Shown piece after piece: positions 24,841-36,000 of a stretch of 64,000 nucleotides of DNA. A program made the translations under genes and the position numbers. The stretch is from the NCBI RefSeq assembly GCF_014805685.1, contig NC_060898.1:4137001-4201000 (forward strand), in the 5' to 3' direction. The stretch's first letter is position 1; each line of letters starts with the position of its first letter. This DNA comes from Silurus meridionalis (lineage: Eukaryota; Chordata; Actinopteri; Siluriformes; Siluridae). Under the pieces are notes generated by a model, which worked only from the letters and a program-made list of their open reading frames with translations, did no database searches and was not told the origin of the DNA.

Positions 24841-25965
24841 CTACAACCCCTCATGTGCACTCAGGCTCTCGCTCACTCTCTCATACAAACACACACACAC
24901 ACACACTCCGGCTTCACAATATTGGTCTGGAGATTATAACCGCATAGAAACAAAGGTGACGACACTTCTTTTCAAAAGGCAAAAGCCCGGCTTGTCATGA
25001 AATGAGTGGGTGGCCGTCAGGCGAACAAAAGGCAGCAGGGAGACTTGAGAAACCATGGGGCAGCCCAGACGAAGAGCAGGGCCTTTAATTAAAAGGATTA
25101 TATGGTGGTGCAGCACGCCAGGGAGAGGCTGTCCCCAGCCTGAGATTGAGTACAGTAATGAAACTCATCACAGGCATCTGAGCAAAGCTGAGAGTGGAAA
25201 AAGGCTGAAAAGAACATAGTTAGAAGAAAAGTGGAAGGAATAAGAATTAGGAAATATGTTATTATGTATATTGTAAGTAGCAAGGCTCAGACAGAATTTA
25301 ACATCAAGCTGTCCTGTGTGAGCGAAGTATTTCAGCAAGTGCAACAACAAAAATATAATTAATCACATGTTTGTCATTAGTTAACTTGTTATTAATCACA
25401 CCTTAATCGCACAGTTTTATCTGTTCTAAATGTACCCTAAATTAATACTTTTCAAGTTTTTAATACTCTCATCAACATGAGCATGGAGAAATATGTGCAA
25501 ATGTATGTTTATTATTAGTGAAACTAAACTCAACATAGAGCATTGAGAAAAAATATTTTTGTATATGTTTTAATGTAATTATGGGGTTTTAAATCATCAG
25601 GACATCAAACAGCAGTTTTGCTGTTTCCACACGGACAGTTTGAAACGCGACGTGTGCGTCATGGTGCTTGATTTGAGACTTGCCGGATCAAATTATTGAT
25701 TTAAAAAAATGTCGGTGTCGTTTTTTTTTTTCATTCCGAGTAAAGAAAGGACGACGTGAATAAATGTGTGTTGCATTGAAGGTTTTAATGTCTCCTCTTT
25801 TTAAGATTTTTGTAATTTTGACAATCCCAATATATAATATGGCCAGTATTTGAAGTCAAATTTGAACCTGAGTTAAAAAGATACAAGTTTTACACAGGGA
25901 AAGTTTATTTTGTTCCAAATCATAAATAGAGATGGTCGATATGATGATGATAGCAACACGACAAA
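24841..25965. other. Unassigned sequence with a short (CA)n
   Basis: (CA)n at 24890-24906. Nothing else was recognised. Confidence 0.5.
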
Positions 25966-25983
25966 ATTAGATATAGATATAGA

Positions 25984-25984
25984 T

Positions 25985-26060
<76 letters not shown>
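25984..26060 (+). repeat. (CA)n(AT)n compound microsatellite
   Basis: A CA run at 25985-25997 leads into about 60 bases of uninterrupted AT. The Tyr-Ile open frame over it is an artefact. Confidence 0.97.
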
Positions 26061-26062
<2 letters not shown>

Positions 26063-28035
26063 TACAGCGTTTGGTGCAGTAAATTGTCCTGTTTTGTTAA
26101 ATTACGTACAGTCATTTGTTAAATTATTTAGTTTATTGCAGTGTTCTACCCTATACTACTCATTCTTTAAGACTTCTGGTTATTTTCTTGATATTTTTTG
26201 ATAAATATTTTTAAGGTGTCATCAGAAAGCATCTCCATTGTAAGACAGGGACTACCTGCACTTATTTTGAAATTCTACATGCTTAATTCATATTATCAAA
26301 GTGATTTATTAACAGGGATTGTCCTCCTGGTTCTTTCTTGCTAGGATATTTTAATACTTAAAAAAAAATTGAATTAAGCAATGGGGTGAATGGAAAATGG
26401 TAATTTGCTTCTAGTTGCATGCTGTCACAGAAAGTGGGAGAAGTTTTATTGAAAACAAACTGGCAGACATTCAATTTGAGAAAAAACCCAAACTCTTTGT
26501 CAAGAAACATATAGAGTAGGTCGAAGTGCAAACATCATAGAAATTCAACAAGAACAAATTCAAAGAATTATATATAAAAAAAAAAGAAATACCAAACAAG
26601 GAAAAACCAGAACACCCAACAGTGTGGAACAGCTTCGTAATTACGTAGTGCAGAAATCTGCATTACATGGCAAAAGACAGATATAAATGTGTCTTTTACA
26701 GCATATATACAAAGTGAGTAGTGATTGCTTACAGGTGTGGGTGATTAGTGAACAGATGTGGACAATTAGGAATAGGGTGAACTTGAACGTGACAGAGTGC
26801 ATTGCTGGGAAGTGAAGTTTTTAGCGGCTGTATTTGTTTACTATAGTATGTTTTGGAAAGTGCTTGGAAGCTGTTGCAAATTGCCTACACATGCTATATA
26901 ACAAAAAAGCAATTGACAATTAAAACTTTCCATATGAATTGTTTATCATTTTTGCATGCCAAGCCTGAAAAGCTTTCTCTTGCTATCATACACGTGTTAA
27001 TCTTATCCAAGCCTCTCCATTTTGCCAGGTCATTGTGAAATAACCAATTTAATACCAAGGTCTAGACTTACATTAACCTTACTTGCGAATACTTTTAGCT
27101 TCATTTTAAAACTTCAGCCACAGTTAGTAATGACTGCAACTTCGAAAGCTCTCAAAAGGTAATTCAACTCTTTATATAGACAGCAAATAACTAAGTAGAC
27201 ATGGAATGTGCAGTATTAGTGGCTGATGCCTGTTTTTTGAGTGTACTTTACTTTTTACAATAGATGACTTTAATTGCGGCTTTTAAAGAATAATAATAGA
27301 ATTTTGCTATAGGTTCGCTTATGAACGGAGGATATTTTTATTTCCACTTTACCCTGTGGAAAAGCAGCTAGCCCTAGACCTGTAGTTCTATTCAGGTCTC
27401 TCTCCATGTCATATAATTCAAATCTTTAAAAAAAAAAGCACTCTGACAGTGCGAACAGTTCAAACGAGTCAACAAAACTCCCGAAAGTGAGTGTGAGGAT
27501 CACATGGTGAGGACGAGCACCCTGTCAAACTAACTTTAAATATTATGTGATGCAAAATAAAATATTTAAAAAATGTTAGAGCTATGGATTAATGATTGAT
27601 TCGCCTAAGACATGTAAAAGATTAATGACCAGTGACCTTGGCTCTTTGGGCGCTAACTGCTAGCCAGGCCTCTGATTATACAGTGGCTTTTCTCATAAGC
27701 TCTATAATTTATCTTAGTAAGTATTTTTTTCCTCCCTCTCACTTTCCCAAGGTCATCGTGCCTTAAAGCTGTGCAGACTGGTCATGTACCGTATGTTGCT
27801 AGAGAGTCAAGCTGGGGTTGTTCACCTCCTGGCTTATTCTCACTACTACTTCTTTTACTTCTTCATCCGATAACTATATAAAAAAAGAAAAAAATAAATA
27901 AATGAAAATGTACAAGTTCATACACTAACATTTTTTTTTTTAACCGTCTGCATGATTTGCTATGAATCACTATAGGGATGCAGTAATAGCAATTTACAGT
28001 ATTTACATTTAAAATCTAGGAATCTTGGATGTATT
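26061..28035. other. Unassigned AT-rich sequence
   Basis: No gene or family repeat was recognised. Confidence 0.5.
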
Positions 28036-28043
28036 ATCAAGCT

Positions 28044-28529
28044 CAGTGGCAGACTGTGCATTTGTTACCTGGGTCTTCAGTGAGGACTTACCCGACTTAA
28101 TCCACCTTAATACCGCCACTATCAAGTGGCAATTATAAAAACCATTAATACAATACAAAAATGCATTATAACAATGCGTGGCATTACAGAGAGAGGCATA
28201 TCACATATAGAGGGTGAATACCATTTTACTAAAGCAAGAAACCCATTTAAGACACCTCCAAACCTCTACACTACAACGATACCACATGCATCATCTGGAG
28301 CAGTTCAGAATCAATATTTGTCTAATAACATGACAAAAACATAAAAATTTAAATAAAATACAACCTACTCACCAGAGATGCAGACTTATAATTTGCAAAG
28401 TGGAAATAGTGAACAGACCTTTTCCCAGGCTGAGACAAGCTAGCTAACTTTAAGGTTGGCCGTCCTCTCCTCACGATGTCTGTGCTTCTGAGCAGAGAAG
28501 GCTTTGCTGGCCCTGACTGCCCACCACTG
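28044..28529 (-). mobile_element. hAT MITE with perfect 8-bp target duplication (copy B)
   Basis: The element is 486 bp, bounded by cagtggcagactgtgcattt on the left and ggccctgactgcccaccact plus g on the right, so both ends read CAGTGG inward. The 8-bp direct repeat atcaagct flanks it at 28036-28043 and 28530-28537. On the minus strand an open frame (28534-28349) includes DIVRRGRPTLKLASLSQPGK and HYFHFANY, matching the start of ZMYM1/TTF-type hAT transposases. The rest of the protein is deleted. It depends on a transposase supplied elsewhere. Confidence 0.9.
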
Positions 28530-28537
28530 ATCAAGCT

Positions 28538-29455
28538 CCATAAATGCTTTGTCTAGCTGCAGATCAAGCCAATACTTTTTAGAATTATAAAGATGGCATC
28601 AGCAGGTGGAAGGAACTAAAATATATAGAAACCACATCGGTGCCCAATAAATAAATGCAAGAACTTCCAAAACTGCAAATACATCCTGGTGTCTATTCTA
28701 AAATCACTACCTCTACTTGGTATGGTTCTCCAGCTTTGCAGCTTGAGCATTTGGGCTTGATAACAGCAGCCCAGTGTTTACTGAAAACACAAGGTCTACA
28801 GGGTCTCATTAGAGTTTCACCATTGACCTCGCCAAACACAGGGTCCGCCTAAGCAGGACTTGGTTTGATCTGGAACTGGCTGCCAGCTAAAGGTCCTCTA
28901 ACCAGCTATGGAAACATCATTAAGGGCATTATGTGGTCTCAAGATATATTAGTGTATAGGGTAAATTTGAAATATTTGAAAGCAGGTGGAAATGGGCCCT
29001 CTTCCAATAAATGCAGTTTGAGATTTTTTACAATTGCTGTCTGAAAATCATAAAAAGTAGACAGACAGTTTTCACCCTCAATAAAAACTAGTATCAAAAC
29101 CTTTTCTTTCTTCTGAGGCATCGAGGCAACTCTTGCTCCTTCTAATTATTGCATGTAGTGGTGCTACCTGGCCTTTTTTGCACCCCTGACTTAGGGCAAA
29201 GGGCCAGTCTAGGCCATTTTTCCTCACTTTGACTCTCAGCCATGGAGATTCCCAGTGGAGATTTCCCAAAATTCCGGTTTTAACTCATTCAGGAACCTTC
29301 TTGAGTATCTTAATCTGTGATTGTGGTCGATAGCAAAACCTTATAAGAAAACAACTTTATTTTGTAATATATTCAACATATGATAGCACAATGATTCTTC
29401 ACATATCCCAGCTTGTTAGGAAGTGTTGGTCAGACCATTGAATAAGCCATGATAC
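28538..29455. other. Unassigned sequence
   Basis: No gene or family repeat was recognised. Confidence 0.45.
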
Positions 29456-29459
29456 AGTG

Positions 29460-29572
29460 CCCCCATAACAGAGAGGGTTAGGTTATGGGTCTTGCTCAAG
29501 GGCTTAACAGTGGCAGCTTAAAAGACAGACCTTCATAACAATGACTCAGAGCCTTAATCCACCACAGCTTTC
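29460..29572 (-). repeat. SINE S1 fragment, minus orientation
   Basis: gtcttgctcaagggcttaac followed by an eroded head complement ending near 'ccttaatccaccac'. The 3' end of the family is absent. Confidence 0.55.
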
Positions 29573-29923
29573 AATTGACTGTCTTCCTCATGAGGAAGTG
29601 GTACTTCCTAACTTTGCATGAATAAGACCAAAGACAGTATGTTATTTGCATTGTGTTGTCTTTTGATAACTTGTTTTGAAAGCGTTGTGGGTATGGAAAA
29701 TGAGCCTTTATCAATTCTGAAGCAAACACCCCAAGAAACCAAAGGAGCATCAAGCAGATATTCAGCCGAGTGAAGGATCATGAATACTACTGGAGTTACT
29801 TGGGTTAATGAAAATTTCCCAAAGGATACTCTTGGACTATTTCTGGAATATCCTTTCTTGCACATATCAGCCTGAAGTGCTTCTGTGTTGGCATTGTTTA
29901 AGGCACCATGGTTGTTTTGTTCA

Positions 29924-30066
29924 GGTTTCCTTATGTCCATAATATGTTCTTATCTCAGCTGTTTTGATTAGTTTTTATATTTAACAGAGATTATGGGTGT
30001 TTGGTTTGGGTTTCCTTATGTCCATAATATGTTTTTATTACAGCTATCTAGTTTTTATATTTAACC
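29924..30066 (+). repeat. 85-bp-period direct duplication
   Basis: ggtttccttatgtccataat begins at 29924 and again at 30009. The similarity continues through 'agtttttatatttaac' in both units, with small gaps in the second. Confidence 0.85.
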
Positions 30067-30645
30067 CAAAGTATATTCTCGTTCTTGATAAAGTATACAC
30101 TCATTTGCCGTTGTGCCTCTGTTGATACTTCTCTGTTTGTGCTTCTTGTTTTTGTATTTGTTTTCTTGCCCAAACTTTAGCTTGTTTCAAGCCTATATTA
30201 AGTTTTTGGACTTATTGATTATATTATTAAAGCTGACTAAACCAGCAAATGCATCTCTGTAGTGCTATTTACATTTAAGATCTCCAACAGTTTCTTTAAA
30301 GAAAACACCCTTTACCCATTTAAAGAACCACATTTACTAACACAACCTTCTACTCTCCAGCTTCATACAGATGAAGTACAGTATTTATAATAATTTTTAT
30401 TTAAAAAAAAGGTAGCTATATTTTCTGCCAAACTATTTTGTTTAATAAGAGCAATACATAAATACATATTTACAGTGATTGTGTGTATGAAGGAAAAAAC
30501 TTTAAGTGCTCAACTAGCTTCATAGTCATTTACAGGCTATTTCAAGGGGGCAGAATATCAAGATATGTCTGGCGAAGAATCAATACATTTTGAAAACATC
30601 CCAGAACCCTGCCTGAAACCTTCTAAATCTCATAATTGAAGGCTG
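30067..30645. other. Unassigned AT-rich sequence
   Basis: No gene or family repeat was recognised. Confidence 0.5.
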
Positions 30646-30649
30646 CTCC

Positions 30650-31130
30650 TGTATCTCGGCATGTTGTACACCTTTACTCCTCTCAATCGCTTCAAAGAAC
30701 ATGGTTTCAGGTGCCGAGACATCAGTCAGAAAACTCGCCGAAACTTCCCCACAGTCACGCGTAGCCTTTAGAGGCAGCGTCTCAAGCTAAGGAGCCACTG
30801 TGCTTGAGGAGGTATGAAATGAATTTCATTTCAGTTTTTTATCCCCTTCTCGCTCTCATTTGCCCACAGTCTCCGAGTGAAGCTCGTCAGCTGAAGATAT
30901 GTCTCGCGCCATTACAGAACTAATCCATCCATGACAGTATTCAATTTACTCTGGGGAGTTTTCGTATCCTCGAAGAAGAAGGTGTCGTCCTATCTGGATT
31001 GAAACATTCTTTAAGTTCGAACGCTCACCGTTTCGTCGGACCGCACCCTTGACAAGAACTTCATCAACTTCTGAGCGGCGTCCCAAGGCGAAATGAGAAA
31101 AGCGGAGGGGGGTTTCATCGTGACCACCGT
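30650..31130. other. CpG-dense block, candidate CpG island
   Basis: About thirty CpG dinucleotides by eye in under 500 bases, clustered at 30715-30790 and 30965-31125, in a window where CpG is otherwise scarce. No long open frame or repeat was recognised. A pyrimidine tract (ttttttatccccttctcgct) lies at about 30835. It could be a promoter or untranslated exon of an unseen gene, a conserved enhancer, or a young insertion. Confidence 0.35.
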
Positions 31131-31755
31131 CTTCTGTGTTAATTTACTCTGTGTTCAAATTGGAAGCTCGGAGCATGATGATGATCAGTGCAATCAAACC
31201 AGAAAAACTGGACAGTACTGAAATAGAACTGAGTAATAACCATGACTGGAAAGGGCAATTAGGGCGACTTGATTTATGCCTGTACATATTTGAGAACATT
31301 TCAGTACCCAAAACAACCAATATCTTCACAATCTTAAAAATGCACCAATGTAGGATTTAGAATGTATTATCACTTGGCGGTGGAGGTTTTCAAAGAATTG
31401 TAAAAGTTAATTTTATAAAAGCTTTGTATTGTTTCAAAAGTATCAGGTAAATATGGCTGGATTTCTTATACTTTCAAACAAACTTTACAATACAAGACCC
31501 CCTGCATGTATACGAACATGTTAACATATATACAAAATATTTAATTGTTAGATTTGCCCTGATTGCACTGGCCACCCAAAAAAAAACTAATGTGAAAATG
31601 AAGCTTTATGAATTCTAAAACTATATTTTCAGTGTTACATTTGTAACAGTTCTTTCAACAATTGACATTTTTCCAAAGTAGTTTTACAGCAATTAATAGA
31701 TAACAAATACACATTTTATCATCATATATTACTATACTTATAGGTTTATCTATTA
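31131..31755. other. Unassigned sequence
   Basis: No gene or family repeat was recognised. Confidence 0.5.
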
Positions 31756-31759
31756 TGAG

Positions 31760-31880
31760 GAAGCCAATAGCAACAGTGGTAAGAAACAACCTTCAACACT
31801 GACAAGTAAACCTTGAAAGAAACCAGACTCAAAAAGGAAACCTATCCTCATCTAGGTAACACAGAAAGTCGATTCATTCA
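31760..31880 (-). repeat. L2-type 3' end fragment, minus orientation
   Basis: The order 'cagtggtaagaaacaacctt', 'ccttgaaagaaaccagactc', 'ctcatctaggtaacac' mirrors the complement of the 51040-51130 copy and the 52380-52480 copy. Confidence 0.6.
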
Positions 31881-33250
31881 AGTTTCATCATTGCATTGTT
31901 GAGGTTACCAGCTGTTTAATGATGCACTTGAATGCAAAACTGTTCATGGCAATTGCAGCCTAAGCCATTGAATCAAACTGTGTACATTAATTACTGTCCA
32001 ATGTTCCCCATTTTCTATGACAAAGAGCACACATCAAACAAACTGATATCACAACGTCAAAACGGCATTTTAGAAGTGCGCTAAAAGATTATCAAGGCAG
32101 TTATTAGTCTGTGGCTTGCGATTTCTCTTGTTTGTAGTGTATTATAAATTGGATTGCGTGTCACGTTATCATCATGCAAAGGCCCCAGGAAAATGATGCG
32201 TATCATATGGTTACAGAATCATGTTTTCAAAGCACACTATGGACAGAGATTTTAATAAAGATAAGAATCCTAGTGTTTTTCATTGTCAAAACCATGTTGG
32301 CGTGTTTCTGCATTTCGCCATCTTCACTGATCAATACACCTGCTAGAGACATTTAACCAGATGGATAATGTAAAAAGAGTTCAAACAATGCTTTCTATTA
32401 AGTATATATGGTCCGAATCCGAACCTGAAGAATACGTACAAATGTAAACCTTATTTTAACCCCAAAATATTACCTTCATAACTTTTTAAACGTTTTAAGT
32501 TGTACCAAACTGTACAAGTTTTTTAAGACTTAGACATAAAGCTATTTAAATAAGTCAAAAGAAAGACAGTCTGAAGTCCACTACAAATTTTATAATATAA
32601 GGCATGTCTGGTAGACAGCAATGTGACAGTAATGATTGATTATATTGATGCAGGTAGAAAGAAAATAATAAAACATCATTCCTATAATAAAGGGGCTCTG
32701 TAGGCAGCACCATGCGTCATGGTTCACACGTACAACCTTTATTTATCGTGTTTTGTAATTATACTTGCATTTTTTCTTTGTGTTTTGTTACTGAAAGTTG
32801 CACAAAATAAACCATGAACAAAGTCACATTTATAGCATTCATTGTTTTGAACTTCTCACACAAATCATGCGATTACCCCAAACTGCAAATGGATTAATAC
32901 AACATTTCTGCATGCACAAGTATTCCATTGTTGGTTTAAAACATTAAAACACACACTATTGGAGTTCCATTAGTAAAAGGAAATGATAATCATCTAACTA
33001 TCAGTTAACCATCTGAATATAAAAACATGCACTTTGGACTCGTGTTTTTCACCAGTGTGTTACAATTATATCTAATCTTCTGATACAGCTCATGCATTTT
33101 TTTCCACTTTATGTAAATGAGTAAAAAGGTGGTCAGGGTAATACTAATAAAAAATCTAAGAAAAGAAAAAGAGCTTTAGTGATTAAAAACACTAAATAAA
33201 CAAAACATTTTAGACAGCTGACCTTTGTATTCCATATTTAGTACATTTAA
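31881..33250. other. Unassigned AT-rich sequence
   Basis: No gene or family repeat was recognised. Confidence 0.5.
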
Positions 33251-33251
33251 A

Positions 33252-33312
33252 ATTAGCACTTCATACCAAAGATGTTCAATAGGGTTAACATCAGAGCTCT
33301 ATAGCAGGCCCA
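33252..33312 (-). repeat. Tc1-like fragment, minus orientation
   Basis: 'accaaagatgttcaataggg' and 'cagagctctatagcaggccc' are the complement of the transposase C-terminal text seen at 35020-35085 (agctctgacctccaccctat). The fragment is only about 60 bases. Confidence 0.6.
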
Positions 33313-34350
33313 TTGGTCTACTGTCCATATAGTGTAAACACATCATTATCATAGTTTCTATAGTTAAATGGCAATTAAAGATTTGTTTTCCATTCAACTG
33401 CAGCATTTGTATATTTACTACATTTAAATGCTAGCTTACTCTGATAACTGTAAAGAATTCTAATGCATTAAAAAATTCTATATATTTCTTATATATAAAG
33501 TATATTACTGGTTAAAAAAAGTTTTTCTTGCATGTTGCATGTTTTTCCAGGCTGCTATTCAATACTGATAAATTGAAGAAAGAACGTTTTAAATCACAAA
33601 TTAGAGGCAGGTGGATGTTAATACATAGCTTTTACAAATAAATAAATACAGCTACCTTTTAAAAAAAATTGAACTGATGCACAGAATAATGGCCAAAACC
33701 AGGAAATGGTCCAAATATCTAGCAAACGAAAGCAAAGAGCAACAGAGAACCAAACAAAATCGAAAAAGCACAGATATAGCAAAAGGCCTTATATTTTGCT
33801 AAATAGCAAAGAGGAAATAACACAAGAGATTCACAAAATGAGCATTGGATGTTCCTATATATATATATATATGTATTTATTAAAAAATGTATAAAATATA
33901 ATTTGCAAACGTCTAGCTAACAGTCTAATTTCACAACACAATACCAATTATATCGTTTTTAAATATACTGTAATATGTTGATTAGACCTGGATGGACGTT
34001 GCCATTTCTGTTTCTTTAAAGTTCCATTTTAGAACAAAAATCTCTCATTCCAGACTAGGGTATGAGCTTTTTCAGCCCTGTATTGACATCACAATCACTC
34101 AGTAATCATGTCCAACACGACATATTTATTACTGACCATTGATTTAGCCATTGTTGTTGGTCTCCTTTACATCTCCTCAGTGATGTGAGGGCATCAGTCA
34201 CACATCAAACACCAGAACAGGCGCTATTAGCATCAGGCTAACAGCACAATCAGATTGAGTCGTCCGAAAAGTTTATGCAACCATCAATATTTCTAAAGAA
34301 TAATATTTATTTTTATTAAAATTAGATTTAGGCTCCTACTGATAGTTCTG
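33313..34350. other. Unassigned AT-rich sequence
   Basis: A short (TA)n at 33858-33872. Nothing else was recognised. Confidence 0.5.
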
Positions 34351-34754
34351 ACTAGAATGATCATATTAATCACAAATTGCTGATTTAGTTAGCGTGTAAT
34401 GCAATGTAACAATGTGACTTCGACAGATTATTAAATGGCACTTGATCCAGGACAATCGAAATTTCATCAATATGTATTTAAAGAAAGTTGTATTTATTTT
34501 AAATCAAAAATATTTCATTTGACAGTTCTAGTTTAAATTATTACATCAATCAATTAATTGGTTTAATGTAAAACTAGAATCTTCAGCCTAAATCTCATGA
34601 ATATGTATGCATTTTGTTTGAAATGTAATGAAACAATATTGCAACAGCTTGTAAAATAGCGCTTGATCCAGCATGCTAAAAAATCCCTTGTTTTTTATGT
34701 AAAGTATCAATTTTATAAGTCCAAATACCCTATATGGGCGAAAGTACATATATG

Positions 34755-35270
34755 TGACACCTGAATTAACTTCTCAAAACTTTTACCACAAAGTTGGAAG
34801 CACACAATTGTACTATAGGATGTTCTTATATAGGATGTGGCATTAAATTTTCCCCTCACTAGGAGACCCAAACCTATTCCAGCTTGACAATGCCTTTGTG
34901 CACAAAGCCAGGTCTATGAAGATCGTCTCTAGGTTACATATGTAACCCTTTTCCTTGAGGGAACAAGAAGCAGCTCGAGTTCCTGAAAGGGCTATGCTTT
35001 ACATGGGGTGGAGTGGAAGATCTTAAATGGCCTGCTATAGAGCTCTGACCTCCACCCTATTGAACATCTTTGGGATGATTTGAAATGCTGACTGCACCCC
35101 AGGCCTCCTCACCTTTCATACATCAGTACCTGACTTTACTAATGTGGCTGAATGAACACAGATCTCCACAAGGACACTTTATAGTGAAACATCTTCCCAA
35201 TTATAACAGCAAATGAGGGTTAAATGTGGAATGGGATGCTCAAAAAGCATGTGGGAATCTTCTGTCTATA
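34755..35270 (+). pseudogene. Tc1-like transposase C-terminal remnant
   Basis: Frames give QLDNAFVHKARSMK (second catalytic aspartate region, about 34883-34922) and HPIEHLWDDLK (glutamate region, about 35055-35085), so two of three catalytic residues survive. The N-terminal half and the first aspartate are missing. A foreign stretch of about 68 bases (34924-34991) splits the sequence between them, as shown by comparison with the copy at 4035-4060. Stops are present. It belongs to the same subfamily as 3895-4300, 12685-12890 and 56845-57265. Confidence 0.7.
34924..34991. repeat. Small insertion with a perfect 16-bp palindrome
   Basis: ggttacatatgtaacc at 34932-34947 is a perfect palindrome, followed by 'ccttgagggaac'. 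The stretch is absent from the equivalent position in the other Tc1 copies. It resembles the terminus of a small MITE or SINE, but I cannot name it. Confidence 0.5.
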
Positions 35271-35410
35271 TAATGTATTCATTTTGATAGATTGTAATGA
35301 TCACATTAATCACAAATCGCAACTTTTGTAATGTAATATGACAATATTGTTTTAAGCATATTCTAAAATAGCACTTGATCCAGCACAGAGTCAATCCAAG
35401 AATATTTGAA

Positions 35411-35890
35411 TGAAGATAATATAGGCCACATTTAAATTGTCTATCACCATATCATTACTTCAATGGCGTAAATGGATTCCAGCAACTTAGAAAATTGTTT
35501 TTGATCCACCTACATCTTACTGTAACTTCATGAATCTACAAGACACTAAACAGAGGTCATGACAATTTTAATTTCCACAGGATGCAAGTTATTTCATCAT
35601 GATTTTAATTCCATATTTCCTATACAATAGTGTTTTTTTTTTTTTTTGGTTGGTTGGTTGGCACTTTCCTGTAAAGAAAAGATGTTTATTTACTAAGCAT
35701 GAAGATCAAATTAACATCGACATCAAATGCTCCTCCAGTGGATGGCAATTATGCGTTTGGCTTTCTACCCAATCCTCTGGCACTGGCTTTCGATTGGACT
35801 ACAGTTTCATAAATAAGAGATTAAAAAGAATTCCTATCTCAATCTACACAATCAATCTGTCTTCAAACATAGGATGAGTCATTTACACTG
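35411..35890. other. Unassigned sequence
   Basis: A T run followed by (TTGG)n at 35631-35661. Nothing else was recognised. Confidence 0.5.
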
Positions 35891-35894
35891 CTCC

Positions 35895-36000
35895 TACGTT
35901 CGAGTTTTGGAAACGCATGCGCACGCGAACACGTATTGAGACACCCACATATGTACTGGAGAGGGATGCAAATCGCGTGAACGTTGCGAAGCGTATGGAG
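35895..36000. other. Short CpG-dense patch
   Basis: About a dozen CpG in roughly 105 bases (cgcatgcgcacgcgaacacg is the densest part). No coding or repeat identity was recognised. Confidence 0.35.

Larger units (their letters stand above)
34352..35400 (+). repeat. Local repeat of about 215-bp period, interrupted by a Tc1 fragment
   Basis: Three copies of a module carry the core 'aaaatagcacttgatccagc' at 34438-34450, 34651-34673 and 35365-35385. Copies one and three also share 'atgatcacattaatcacaaa'-type text upstream (34359 and 35297). Copies one and two are about 215 bases apart. Two and three are about 715 apart, which falls to a similar distance once the roughly 515-base Tc1 fragment is removed. 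A weaker fourth core (tttttgatccacct) is at about 35498. Confidence 0.6.

Noticed and set aside
25910..26122. Tyr-Ile repeat protein
   Set aside because: Translation of the (AT)n microsatellite.
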